Made by a program: the position numbers and the translations under genes. Positions 1 through 5,869 of a stretch of DNA of 5,878 bases are shown one piece after another. Under the pieces are notes generated by a model that saw nothing but the letters and a program-made list of their open reading frames with translations, made no database searches and was not told the origin of the DNA. Within the stretch, counting starts at the first letter, position 1. Every line of letters starts with the position of its first letter. Source of the DNA: Lachnospiraceae bacterium (GTDB lineage Bacteria; Bacillota; Clostridia; Lachnospirales; Lachnospiraceae); assembly GCA_003488965.1 (NCBI GenBank), contig DNJW01000185.1, positions 666 to 6,543 on the forward strand, read 5' to 3'.

Positions 1-1627
1 GAGAGAAAAGTATGAATCACTGGCGCTTGCAGATTTAAAGGAAATCGCAAAGGCAAGAGGGCTGAAGGGAACATCGGTGATGAAAAAGGCAGAAGTAATT
101 GAAGCTATGCTTTTGGAGGATGAGAAAGAGAAAAGTGCGCCGGAACCACAGGAACAGCAGAATCCGGTTCCGGCAAAAGAGGTGAAAAGCAGAAGAACGG
201 CAACGAAACGGAAAAGTGAGAATGCCAGAAAAATCGGGGAGAATGCAGTCCGGAATGGAAATGGGACCGTGGAAAACATAGAACGGAATGAGGGGCAAAA
301 TCAAGCCGAAGAAAAAAAACAAAGCGAAGAGAAGGCGCTAAAGGAAGGAAAAGCCGAGGCAAGGAATTTCCATGAAAACCGGAATCAGGGCGAAGGAAAG
401 CGAGCGCTGAATGAAAGCCGCATACAGCAGGACGGGCAGTTCCGTAAGGAAAGCAGAAACGAACAGCCCAGGGAGGAAGAGAAATATCCGGCGGACTTGG
501 ACAGCGGCATTACAGCCCACGGCATTTTGGAGGTTATGCCGGACGGATACGGGTTTATCCGCTGTGAAAATTATCTTCCGGGAGAAAACGATGTTTACGT
601 GGCTCCCAGCCAGATACGCCGTTTTAATTTAAAGACAGGGGATATTCTGGAGGGAAATACCAGAATCAAGACACAGAGCGAAAAATTCAGCGCTTTGTTA
701 TATGTGAAGACAATCAATGGCTATACGCCGGAGGTAGCGTCCCGCAGATGCAATTTCGAAGATATGACGCCCATTTTCCCCAATCAGCGTCTGAACCTTG
801 AGACACCGGGCGCTTCGGTGGCAATGCGTATTATGGATTTGATAAGCCCGGTGGGAAAAGGGCAGAGGGGAATGATTGTATCCCAGCCGAAAGCAGGAAA
901 AACCACGCTGTTAAAAGAGGTAGCAAAGTCCGTAAAAAGAAATTCCCCGGAAGTGCATCTGATTATTTTATTGATTGATGAAAGACCGGAGGAAGTTACG
1001 GATATTAAGGAGGCCATCGAAGGACCGAATGTGGAAGTGATTTATTCCACCTTTGACGAACTGCCGGAGCACCATAAAAGGGTGTCAGAAATGGTAATCG
1101 AACGGGCAAAACGTCTGGTAGAGCATAAAAAGGATGTTATGATATTGTTAGACAGCATTACCCGTCTGACAAGAGCCTACAACCTTACGGTTCCGCCCAG
1201 CGGAAGAACGCTGTCCGGCGGTCTTGACCCTGCAGCCCTACATATGCCAAAGCGGTTTTTCGGGGCGGCAAGGAATATGCGCGGCGGCGGAAGCCTGACG
1301 ATTCTTGCGACGGCGCTGGTAGAAACGGGAAGCAAGATGGACGATGTGGTTTATGAAGAATTTAAGGGAACAGGAAATATGGAACTGGTGCTTGACAGGA
1401 AGCTGTCGGAGCGCAGGGTATTTCCCGCCATTGACATTCCCAAATCCAGTACGAGAAGGGAAGATTTGCTGCTTTCCCCGGAAGAACAGGAAGCAATTAA
1501 TATTATGCGCAAGGCGCTGAACGGGCTGAAACCGGAAGAGGCGGTAGATAAGATTCTGGATATGTTTTCCAAGACAAGAAATAACATGGAGTTTGTCCAG
1601 ATTGTGAAAAAAATCAAGTTCTTATAA
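1..1627 (+). CDS. rho: Transcription termination factor Rho (5' partial)
   Basis: Hexameric RNA-dependent ATPase/helicase that loads on nascent RNA and ends transcription. The frame is open from base 2 with no stop, and the 25 codons before the GTG at 77 read as the start of a Rho N-terminal helical domain ([17 protein letters not shown]). The true start therefore lies upstream of the window; the first base could be the G of an ATG, but this is a guess. Counting from GTG 77, residues about 17-144 are a charged, low-complexity linker. Residues 145 to about 222 are the cold-shock-like RNA-binding fold (YGF 158-160, [12 protein letters not shown] 172-183). Walker A is PKAGKTT 271-277 and Walker B is DVMILLDS 353-360. 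The Q-loop lies near 377-388 and the R-loop near 416-434. The visible part is 541 residues against about 420 for E. coli Rho; the linker explains the excess. No convincing intrinsic terminator follows. Family assignment is certain; only the start is missing. Confidence 0.97.
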   Translation, partial: REKYESLALADLKEIAKARGLKGTSVMKKAEVIEAMLLEDEKEKSAPEPQEQQNPVPAKEVKSRRTATKRKSENARKIGENAVRNGNGTVENIERNEGQNQAEEKKQSEEKALKEGKAEARNFHENRNQGEGKRALNESRIQQDGQFRKESRNEQPREEEKYPADLDSGITAHGILEVMPDGYGFIRCENYLPGENDVYVAPSQIRRFNLKTGDILEGNTRIKTQSEKFSALLYVKTINGYTPEVASRRCNFEDMTPIFPNQRLNLETPGASVAMRIMDLISPVGKGQRGMIVSQPKAGKTTLLKEVAKSVKRNSPEVHLIILLIDERPEEVTDIKEAIEGPNVEVIYSTFDELPEHHKRVSEMVIERAKRLVEHKKDVMILLDSITRLTRAYNLTVPPSGRTLSGGLDPAALHMPKRFFGAARNMRGGGSLTILATALVETGSKMDDVVYEEFKGTGNMELVLDRKLSERRVFPAIDIPKSSTRREDLLLSPEEQEAINIMRKALNGLKPEEAVDKILDMFSKTRNNMEFVQIVKKIKFL

Positions 1628-1648
1628 TCTTCTTGAACGTTACTGTTT

Positions 1649-1664
1649 AAATTCTTAAATTCTT
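1649..1664. repeat. Tandem 8-bp direct repeat AAATTCTT x2
   Basis: Two exact, abutting copies of AAATTCTT (1649-1656 and 1657-1664) lie in the AT-rich stretch just upstream of the rpmE -35 box. They fall roughly at -62 to -47 relative to the inferred transcription start. That is the zone where an UP element would contact the RNA polymerase alpha C-terminal domain, or where a regulator could bind as a dimer. The repeat itself is seen directly; any function is inference, and chance is possible in AT-rich DNA. Confidence 0.4.
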
Positions 1665-1675
1665 GAAGAAAAGGC

Positions 1676-1704
1676 TTGCATGATTGGATAAGCTGTGGTA
1701 CAAT
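1676..1704 (+). promoter_or_regulatory. Sigma-A type promoter for rpmE
   Basis: The -35 box is TTGCAT (1676-1681) and the -10 box is TACAAT (1699-1704), separated by exactly 17 bp. A TGG triplet directly before the -10 (1696-1698) makes it an extended -10 promoter. The DNA upstream (about 1640-1672) is AT-rich and UP-like. The predicted start is the G at 1711, giving a leader of about 90 nt before rpmE. It is the best promoter match in the window and suggests that rpmE is expressed independently of rho. Confidence 0.8.
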
Positions 1705-1710
1705 AAAAAA

Positions 1711-1800
1711 GCTGTTTGATTGTCTTTGGCAGCAGCTGCTTATTTTAGTAAATGAATAGAAACAAAGAAAGACTTAATTTACTATAGAGAGGTGAAAAAG
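1711..1800 (+). promoter_or_regulatory. Long structured 5' leader of rpmE, candidate L31 autoregulatory RNA
   Basis: The stretch from the predicted transcript start to the rpmE ATG can form several stems. TAGTAAAT (1746-1753) pairs perfectly with ATTTACTA (1777-1784), ending 2 nt before the Shine-Dalgarno region. GTCTTT (1722-1727) pairs with AAAGAC (1768-1773), which would cross the first stem as a pseudoknot or compete with it. AGCAGCTGCT (1731-1740) is a perfect palindrome, and AGCTG (1710-1714) could pair with CAGCT (1733-1737). Leader motifs upstream of L31 genes are known in several bacterial groups, including Firmicutes, and L31 autoregulation has been shown in E. coli. I cannot confirm by eye that this leader fits the Firmicutes consensus. 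Confidence 0.4.
1789..1794 (+). promoter_or_regulatory. Ribosome-binding site of rpmE
   Basis: GAGGTG lies 6 nt before the ATG at 1801, an ideal distance. It contains the upstream in-frame GTG (1792-1794), which is therefore part of the Shine-Dalgarno site and not the start codon. This fixes the L31 start at ATG 1801, matching the family's usual MK-x-x-IHP opening. Confidence 0.8.
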
Positions 1801-2007
1801 ATGAAAGAAGGAATCCATCCTAAGTATTATCAGGCAACTGTAACATGCAACTGCGGAAATACATTTGTAACAGGTTCTACAAAACCGGAGATTCATGTTG
1901 AAGTTTGTTCAAAATGCCATTCGTTCTATACCGGTCAGCAGAAGACGGTAAGAGCTGACGGACGTATTGATAAGTTCAACAGAAAGTACGGAGTTACAAA
2001 GAATTAA
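1801..2007 (+). CDS. rpmE: 50S ribosomal protein L31, zinc-binding (C+) type
   Basis: Large-subunit ribosomal protein of 68 residues, the usual length for L31, which helps bridge the two subunits. It opens with [10 protein letters not shown] and carries four cysteines in zinc-ribbon spacing: C16-x-C18 and C36-x2-C39, followed by H40. The C-terminal block [11 protein letters not shown] (54-64) is typical of the family. The intact cysteines make it the zinc-dependent RpmE form rather than the cysteine-free RpmE2/YtiA form made under zinc limitation. It has its own promoter and leader upstream and a stem-loop terminator downstream, so it is probably mainly monocistronic, with some read-through possible into yqhQ. 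The rho-rpmE order is a common arrangement in Firmicutes. Confidence 0.97.
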   Translation: MKEGIHPKYYQATVTCNCGNTFVTGSTKPEIHVEVCSKCHSFYTGQQKTVRADGRIDKFNRKYGVTKN

Positions 2008-2030
2008 ATTTGTTACGAATAAGTTGGCAG

Positions 2031-2064
2031 AAAAAAGGTTGAGGTGTATATCTCAACCTTATTT
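2031..2064 (+). terminator. Intrinsic terminator after rpmE, possibly bidirectional
   Basis: AAGGTTGAG (2035-2043) pairs perfectly with CTCAACCTT (2052-2060). A G-T and a T-A pair extend the stem to 11 bp around the four-base loop GTAT. It starts 27 nt after the rpmE stop. On the plus strand the 3' tail is TTATTTACG, an interrupted U tract, so termination may be incomplete. Six As at 2031-2036 would give an uninterrupted U6 on the minus strand, although no minus-strand gene here obviously needs it. Confidence 0.75.
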
Positions 2065-2098
2065 ACGTAATAGGATTCAGGTGTCAAAAGGTCTGTCT

Positions 2099-2136
2099 GG
2101 CAGATTGCACAAAAATTTGTGCTGCCGGAAGGCGGC
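2099..2136 (+). promoter_or_regulatory. Two mutually exclusive hairpins before yqhQ
   Basis: GCACAAA (2107-2113) pairs with TTTGTGC (2116-2122) around a tight AA-centred loop. The stem is extended across a GATT bulge by GGCA (2099-2102) pairing with TGCC (2123-2126). A second hairpin, GCCG (2124-2127) with CGGC (2133-2136), uses the same 2124-2126 bases, so the two compete. The second ends 2 nt before the GGGAG Shine-Dalgarno of yqhQ (2139-2143). The layout suits a translational switch, but no known riboswitch or leader consensus is recognised. I found no convincing promoter in 2061-2153. Confidence 0.35.
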
Positions 2137-2153
2137 ATGGGAGTTTGGATGAT

Positions 2154-3164
2154 ATGAAAAGAGATAAAGGAGGACGTTATTCCGGGATTGGCGGTCAGGC
2201 AGTGCTGGAAGGCGTCATGATGAAAAATAAAGAGCAGTATGCGGTTGCCGTCCGCAAGCCGGACGGGGAAATTGATGTGGAAGTGGACGTATATAAAGGG
2301 GTTATGGACGGAAACGGACTGAAAAAAATACCTTTTGTCCGCGGGGTGTTTAATTTTCTTGACTCCATGATATTGGGAATGAGGACTTTGAACCATTCCG
2401 TTTCTTTTTATGAAGACGGGGAGGCAAAGGAAACGGCAACGGATAAAGTTTTTAATAAACTGTTTAAGGAAAAAGCGGAAAATGTTATGCTCGGCATCGT
2501 AACGGTAATTTCCATTCTGCTTGCCATAGCGATTTTTATGGTGCTTCCGTATTACATTACTTCTTTGTTTGAAGAATATGTCCGGAATGCATCGGTAATG
2601 GCAATGATAGAGGGCCTGATACGGATTCTGATTTTTATAGGATATATTGTGGCAATTGCAATGATGAAGGATATCAAACGTCTGTACCAGTATCATGGGG
2701 CGGAGCATAAGTGTATTAATTGCATCGAGAAGGGACGGCCTCTGACGGTGCATAACGTAATGCGCAGTTCCCGTCTGCACAAAAGATGCGGTACCAGTTT
2801 TATGTTTTTTGTTGTCTTTGTCAGCATTATTGTGTTTTTCTTTATCAGGGCAGAGAATCCGGCGCTGCGTGTTCTTTTGAGGATAGCGCTGATCCCGGTC
2901 ATTGCGGGGATTTCTTATGAAATTATCCGTCTGGCGGGCAGAAGCGATAATATTCTGGTGAATATTCTTTCGGCTCCGGGCATGTTCCTGCAGAGGCTGA
3001 CAACAAAAGAGCCGGACGAAGAAATGGTTCAGGTGGCAATGGCATCGGTGGAGGCAGTATTTGACTGGAAGGCATATTTAAAAGATACATTCGGATATGA
3101 AATTGACGATTCCTGGCTGGAAGATGGTCCGGAAGAGACAGAAGACAAAGAGATGGACAGATGA
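2154..3164 (+). CDS. yqhQ: DUF1385 family membrane protein (YqhQ-like), function unknown
   Basis: A 336-residue protein of the DUF1385/COG3872 family, known in Bacillus as YqhQ, with no established biochemical role. It shows the family opening SGIGGQAVLEGVMM near the N-terminus and the block HGAEHKCINC (181-190). A further conserved block ends in SRLHKRCGTSF (H209, C212). The His/Glu/Cys cluster looks able to bind metal, which is inference. Hydrophobic segments at about 111-133, 151-171, 214-231 and 238-258 suggest four membrane spans, so the cluster sits between spans 2 and 3. The start is set at ATG 2154, with GGGAG 10 nt upstream; an in-frame TTG at 2145 is too close to that site. A strong AAGGAGG at 2167-2173 lies inside the coding region but is followed only by ATT. 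The stop overlaps the prmC start by 4 nt (ATGA), implying coupled translation. Confidence 0.92.
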   Translation: MKRDKGGRYSGIGGQAVLEGVMMKNKEQYAVAVRKPDGEIDVEVDVYKGVMDGNGLKKIPFVRGVFNFLDSMILGMRTLNHSVSFYEDGEAKETATDKVFNKLFKEKAENVMLGIVTVISILLAIAIFMVLPYYITSLFEEYVRNASVMAMIEGLIRILIFIGYIVAIAMMKDIKRLYQYHGAEHKCINCIEKGRPLTVHNVMRSSRLHKRCGTSFMFFVVFVSIIVFFFIRAENPALRVLLRIALIPVIAGISYEIIRLAGRSDNILVNILSAPGMFLQRLTTKEPDEEMVQVAMASVEAVFDWKAYLKDTFGYEIDDSWLEDGPEETEDKEMDR

Positions 3165-4033
3165 AGTATAAGGAATTGTATGATTATGGCGTCCGGAGAC
3201 TGGCGGATGCCGGAATAGAGGAAAATGCTCTGGATGCAAGACTGCTGCTGGAATCTGCCTGCCATACGGACAGAAATTATCTGCTTGTTTACGGCGAAAG
3301 GGAAGTGGAACCGGAAGAGCAGGAAAGATATCAGGGATATATAGAAAAAAGGAAGACGCATGTGCCTTTGCAGTATATTACAGGCGGACAGGAATTTATG
3401 GGGCTTGTATTTGAGGTGGATGAGCATGTGCTGATTCCAAGACAGGATACCGAAATTTTGGTAGAGGAAGTGCTGCGCCATCTTCATGACGGAATGGATA
3501 TCCTGGATATGTGTACCGGGTCGGGCTGTATTCTTTTAAGCCTGCTGCATTATTCCAACGGCTGTTCCGGCATAGGGGCGGATATAGAAAGGGATGCTCT
3601 TGCTGTAGCGGAAAAGAATGCTGAAAGGCTGGGAAGACAGGAACCGGAAGAAAGAGGCGGCTTAAACTGCCGCTTTATACAAAGCGATTTGTTTGAAAAT
3701 GTGGAAGGGACATATGATATTATTGTTTCCAATCCTCCTTATATCCCGTCAGGGGTGATTCCCACGCTGATGAAGGAAGTGAAGGATTTTGAACCGCTGC
3801 CGGCTTTGGACGGGAAGGAGGACGGGCTTTTCTTTTACCGGGAAATTACTTCCCATGCCCATAAGTTTCTTAGAGGCGGGGGTTTTTTGTTTTTTGAAAT
3901 AGGGTATGACCAGGCGGAAGCGGTAAGGCATATTATGGAAGAGAACGGGTATAAGGATATTACCGTTGTGAAAGATTTTGCGGGCTTGGACAGAGTTGTA
4001 TATGGATGGAAGGAAAGGGATAGACATGTTTGA
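3161..4033 (+). CDS. prmC: Peptide chain release factor N5-glutamine methyltransferase PrmC (HemK)
   Basis: SAM-dependent cytoplasmic methyltransferase that modifies the GGQ glutamine of release factors, raising their peptide-release activity. At 290 residues it has normal length. A helical N-terminal domain (about 1-80) precedes the family signature IPRQDTE (92-98). The SAM-binding glycine loop is DMCTGSGC (116-123), an acidic end of a strand appears in GADIERDAL, and the catalytic NPPY is at 191-194. It was once misnamed HemK as a supposed heme enzyme. It overlaps yqhQ by ATGA and prfA by 8 nt, so enzyme and substrate RF1 are made from one coupled message. No strong Shine-Dalgarno precedes the ATG, which fits initiation by ribosomes ending yqhQ. 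Confidence 0.96.
   Translation: MKYKELYDYGVRRLADAGIEENALDARLLLESACHTDRNYLLVYGEREVEPEEQERYQGYIEKRKTHVPLQYITGGQEFMGLVFEVDEHVLIPRQDTEILVEEVLRHLHDGMDILDMCTGSGCILLSLLHYSNGCSGIGADIERDALAVAEKNAERLGRQEPEERGGLNCRFIQSDLFENVEGTYDIIVSNPPYIPSGVIPTLMKEVKDFEPLPALDGKEDGLFFYREITSHAHKFLRGGGFLFFEIGYDQAEAVRHIMEENGYKDITVVKDFAGLDRVVYGWKERDRHV
4016..4020 (+). promoter_or_regulatory. Ribosome-binding site of prfA
   Basis: AGGGA, within the purine run AAGGAAAGGGA at the end of prmC, lies 5 nt before the ATG at 4026. It decides the prfA start: the same frame is open 16 codons further up (ATG 3978), but that stretch is prmC coding sequence read in another frame and has no matching site. Confidence 0.7.
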
Positions 4034-5102
4034 TAAATTAGAGGATTTACTGATTCGTTTTGAGGAAATACTAAGCGAACTGGGGGAACCTACAGTTACC
4101 AATAATCAGGAGCGCTTCCGCGCGCTGATGAAGGAACAGAGCGACCTTACCCCCATTGTGGAAGCGTACAAAGAATATAAAAAATGCAGGCAGGATATTG
4201 AAGACAGCCTTTCCATGCTGGAGGAGGAAAGCGATGAAGATATGCGGGATATGCTGAAAGAAGAGCTGAATGCCGCCAAAAAACGTGTGGAGGAACTGGA
4301 GCAGGAACTGAAAATCCTGCTTCTTCCCAAAGACCCCAATGATGATAAGAACGTGATTGTGGAAATCAGGGCGGGAGCAGGCGGCGATGAAGCGGCTCTT
4401 TTTGCGGCGGAAATGTACCGTTTGTATGTGCATTATGCGGAAAGCCAGCGCTGGAAAGTAGAAACATTGAATGTGGATGAAATCGGCATCGGGGGCATGA
4501 AGGAAGTCAACTTTATGATTTCGGGTCAGGGGGCTTATTCTAAACTGAAATACGAAAGCGGTGTGCACCGGGTGCAGAGGGTTCCGGAAACCGAATCCGG
4601 CGGACGTATCCATACGTCTACCATTACGGTGGCTGTTATGCCGGAAGTGGAAGATGTGGATGTAGTGATTGATGACAAGGATATCAGGATTGATGTTATG
4701 AGGGCATCCGGAAACGGGGGCCAGTGCGTCAATACTACGGATTCCGCCGTACGTCTGACCCATTATCCTACAGGTATTGTAGTATACAGCCAGACAGAGA
4801 AGTCGCAGCTTCAGAATAAAGCAAAGGCGTTTGCCCTTCTCCGCGCTAAACTATATGACATCGAGCAGCAGAAGGCTCATGATGCGGAGGCCCAGCTGCG
4901 CCGCAGCCAGATAGGAACAGGGGACCGTTCGGAGAAAATACGTACCTATAATTTTCCGCAGGGACGCGTAACCGACCATAGAATCAATCTGACCTTGTAT
5001 AAACTGGATAAGGTTATGGATGGGGATATTCAGGAAATTCTGGATGCATGCATAGCGGCGGACCAGGCACGCAAGCTGTGCCTTATAAATCAGGAGGCGT
5101 GA
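4026..5102 (+). CDS. prfA: Peptide chain release factor 1 (RF1)
   Basis: Class I release factor that recognises UAA and UAG stop codons in the ribosomal A site and triggers hydrolysis of peptidyl-tRNA. At 358 residues it is standard length (E. coli 360). The N-terminal helical domain covers about 1-100, followed by the conserved [11 protein letters not shown] (113-123). The codon-reading tripeptide is P-E-T at 187-189, the P-x-T form that marks RF1 rather than the SPF of RF2. GGQ at 231-233 is the catalytic loop and the target of the upstream PrmC. The C-terminal [14 protein letters not shown] block is intact. A cysteine (C234) follows GGQ where E. coli has histidine; this position varies and I do not read it as a defect. 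The start at ATG 4026 overlaps prmC by 8 nt. No clear terminator follows. Confidence 0.97.
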   Translation: MFDKLEDLLIRFEEILSELGEPTVTNNQERFRALMKEQSDLTPIVEAYKEYKKCRQDIEDSLSMLEEESDEDMRDMLKEELNAAKKRVEELEQELKILLLPKDPNDDKNVIVEIRAGAGGDEAALFAAEMYRLYVHYAESQRWKVETLNVDEIGIGGMKEVNFMISGQGAYSKLKYESGVHRVQRVPETESGGRIHTSTITVAVMPEVEDVDVVIDDKDIRIDVMRASGNGGQCVNTTDSAVRLTHYPTGIVVYSQTEKSQLQNKAKAFALLRAKLYDIEQQKAHDAEAQLRRSQIGTGDRSEKIRTYNFPQGRVTDHRINLTLYKLDKVMDGDIQEILDACIAADQARKLCLINQEA

Positions 5103-5107
5103 AAGTC

Positions 5108-5143
5108 ATGATATTGGGCGAAAACCGGGATTCCATTTCCTAA
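5108..5143 (+). other. Stub reading frame (11 codons) after prfA with strong Shine-Dalgarno
   Basis: AGGAGG at 5092-5097, inside the last codons of prfA, is followed 10 nt later by ATG 5108. The frame reads MILGENRDSIS and stops at TAA 5141-5143. An in-frame GTG at 5099 overlaps the prfA stop as GTGA and would give [14 protein letters not shown]. This resembles the normal start of a next operon gene, with coupling and ribosome site intact, cut short after 11-14 codons exactly where the convergent flavoprotein gene ends. It could be a broken gene start left by a rearrangement, a tiny peptide, or chance. No protein family is recognised. Confidence 0.25.
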
Positions 5144-5190
5144 GCTCTCCATGGTCTGGTTTTTCCAAGCCATCCTTGTTTAGCCCAATA
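5112..5190. repeat. Inverted repeat spanning the prfA / flavoprotein convergent junction
   Basis: TATTGGGC (5112-5119) pairs perfectly with GCCCAATA (5183-5190), and after one mismatch AAA (5121-5123) pairs with TTT (5179-5181). Inside lies a second imperfect hairpin, ATGGTCTGG (5151-5159) with CCAAGCCAT (5165-5173), around a T5 loop. It could act as a two-way transcription stop between converging genes, but neither side has a proper U tract directly after the outer stem. About 80 nt separate the arms, so chance is quite possible. Confidence 0.25.
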
Positions 5191-5859
5191 CTTTCCGTCA
5201 GTATACTCAGGGTCGTTTTTATGCAATGATTTTTGCATCATACGGCAGAAAAGAAATTTTATCTTTGTAATTACATTTACATTGGAAGGTTTTCCGTAGC
5301 AGACACCTGAAAGTTTTTTAGATAGGCGATGCATCTTGTCAGTAAGTTGGGAGCGCTTCTTTTCGGCAAGCTTTTCCCAGATAATATCTTCCATAAGTTT
5401 CCCTGTAAACACCGTGATATCGGAAATGCCCCACCATGAAAGGCTGTGTTTTATGTCTTTTGCTGCAGACTTTGCTCCTGCACCAAGACATTGCGTAATA
5501 ATAACAGCCCGTTTTGTAAACATTTCGGGAGCGGGGCGGTGCGGCATCCATAAATAAGCAAAATGGTCAAGCAATGCCTTCATGGAGCTTGTTGCATGCA
5601 TCACATAAGCAGGAGATGTCATCACAATCAAATCGGATTCTAATAATGACGCTGCAATTATTTGTATGTATCCGGAATCCTTGCATGTATGTTCGCCTTT
5701 CAATATACAGTTTGTACATCCTGAGCAAAAGGATGGGCAGTCTTTTGGCAGATAAAATTCCGTGATTTCTGCGTTCTCCCTAAACCGCTCCAGAAACAGT
5801 TCTTTCAGACGGTAGGTTACGCCGTGCTTTTCCGTTCCGTTTATTACTATAATCTTCAT
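5140..5859 (-). CDS. Flavodoxin-fold NAD(P)H-dependent oxidoreductase, iron-sulfur flavoprotein-like
   Basis: A 239-residue probable cytoplasmic FMN-dependent oxidoreductase of the NADPH-dependent FMN reductase/flavodoxin group. The first beta strand and phosphate loop read MKIIVINGTEKHGVTYRL (1-18). C45-x2-C48-x2-C51-x7-C59 matches the compact spacing (CX2CX2CX4-7C) that holds a 4Fe-4S cluster in archaeal iron-sulfur flavoproteins; C41 is an extra cysteine. SPAYVMHATSSMKALLDH (82-99) is the usual flavin-side and dimer segment of this group. The C-terminus (about 200-239) is basic, then aromatic (YWAKQGWLG, RPW), a tail seen in clostridial members. The start is set at the ATG whose codon is 5857-5859, 5 nt after a perfect GGAGG. 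The substrate is unknown. It converges on prfA and is functionally unrelated to it, so it may have been inserted. Its promoter lies outside the window. Confidence 0.85.
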   Translation of the reverse strand: MKIIVINGTEKHGVTYRLKELFLERFRENAEITEFYLPKDCPSFCSGCTNCILKGEHTCKDSGYIQIIAASLLESDLIVMTSPAYVMHATSSMKALLDHFAYLWMPHRPAPEMFTKRAVIITQCLGAGAKSAAKDIKHSLSWWGISDITVFTGKLMEDIIWEKLAEKKRSQLTDKMHRLSKKLSGVCYGKPSNVNVITKIKFLFCRMMQKSLHKNDPEYTDGKYWAKQGWLGKTRPWRA

Positions 5860-5864
5860 ACTAA

Positions 5865-5869
5865 CCTCC
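5865..5869 (-). promoter_or_regulatory. Ribosome-binding site of the flavoprotein gene
   Basis: GGAGG on the minus strand (CCTCC on plus) is followed by a 5-nt spacer and the ATG at 5859-5857. An earlier in-frame ATG at 5871-5869 overlaps this site by its last base and would add only MEVS, so it is unlikely to be the start. Confidence 0.8.

Noticed and set aside
312..319. A8 run in rho, read as A_AAA_AAA in frame, as a possible -1 frameshift site
   Set aside because: It falls in the Lys/Glu-rich linker where A runs are expected. No stimulatory stem or meaningful shifted product is visible, and the 0 frame encodes full Rho.
1628..1673. Intrinsic terminator after rho (TTCTT with AAGAA arms)
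   Set aside because: The best stem is only 5-6 AT pairs with no U tract. It is too weak to call, and the region is better explained as AT-rich DNA upstream of the rpmE promoter.
2061..2110. Possible promoter for yqhQ (TAGGAT at 2071 as -10; TTGCAC at 2105 as -35)
   Set aside because: Neither hexamer has a matching partner at 16-18 bp spacing.
2166..2173. Strong internal Shine-Dalgarno (AAAGGAGG) inside the start of yqhQ, suggesting a later start
   Set aside because: The purines are explained by Lys-Gly-Gly codons and no ATG, GTG or TTG follows at proper distance (only ATT 2187, 13 nt on). ATG 2154 with GGGAG is more plausible.
2013..2780. Antisense open frame of 255 codons opposite the rpmE terminator and yqhQ
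   Set aside because: Its translation is low-complexity, His/Ile/Phe-rich with no recognisable domain, and it runs through the rpmE terminator and the yqhQ coding region, whose protein is clearly conserved. It is a reverse-strand shadow.
3978..4025. Upstream extension of prfA to ATG 3978
   Set aside because: It would add 16 residues that are prmC sequence in another frame. RF1 proteins start with the [13 protein letters not shown] helix at 4026, which has its own ribosome site.
4725..4730. Cysteine after the RF1 GGQ motif as a possible unusual catalytic change
   Set aside because: The GGQ itself is intact and the next position varies among RF1 proteins (His, Ser, Cys), so no functional change is implied.
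4071..4763. Antisense open frame of 230 codons opposite prfA
   Set aside because: It lies wholly within the well-conserved RF1 gene, and its His/Phe-rich product looks like the complement of RF1 codons. There is no ribosome site or family match.
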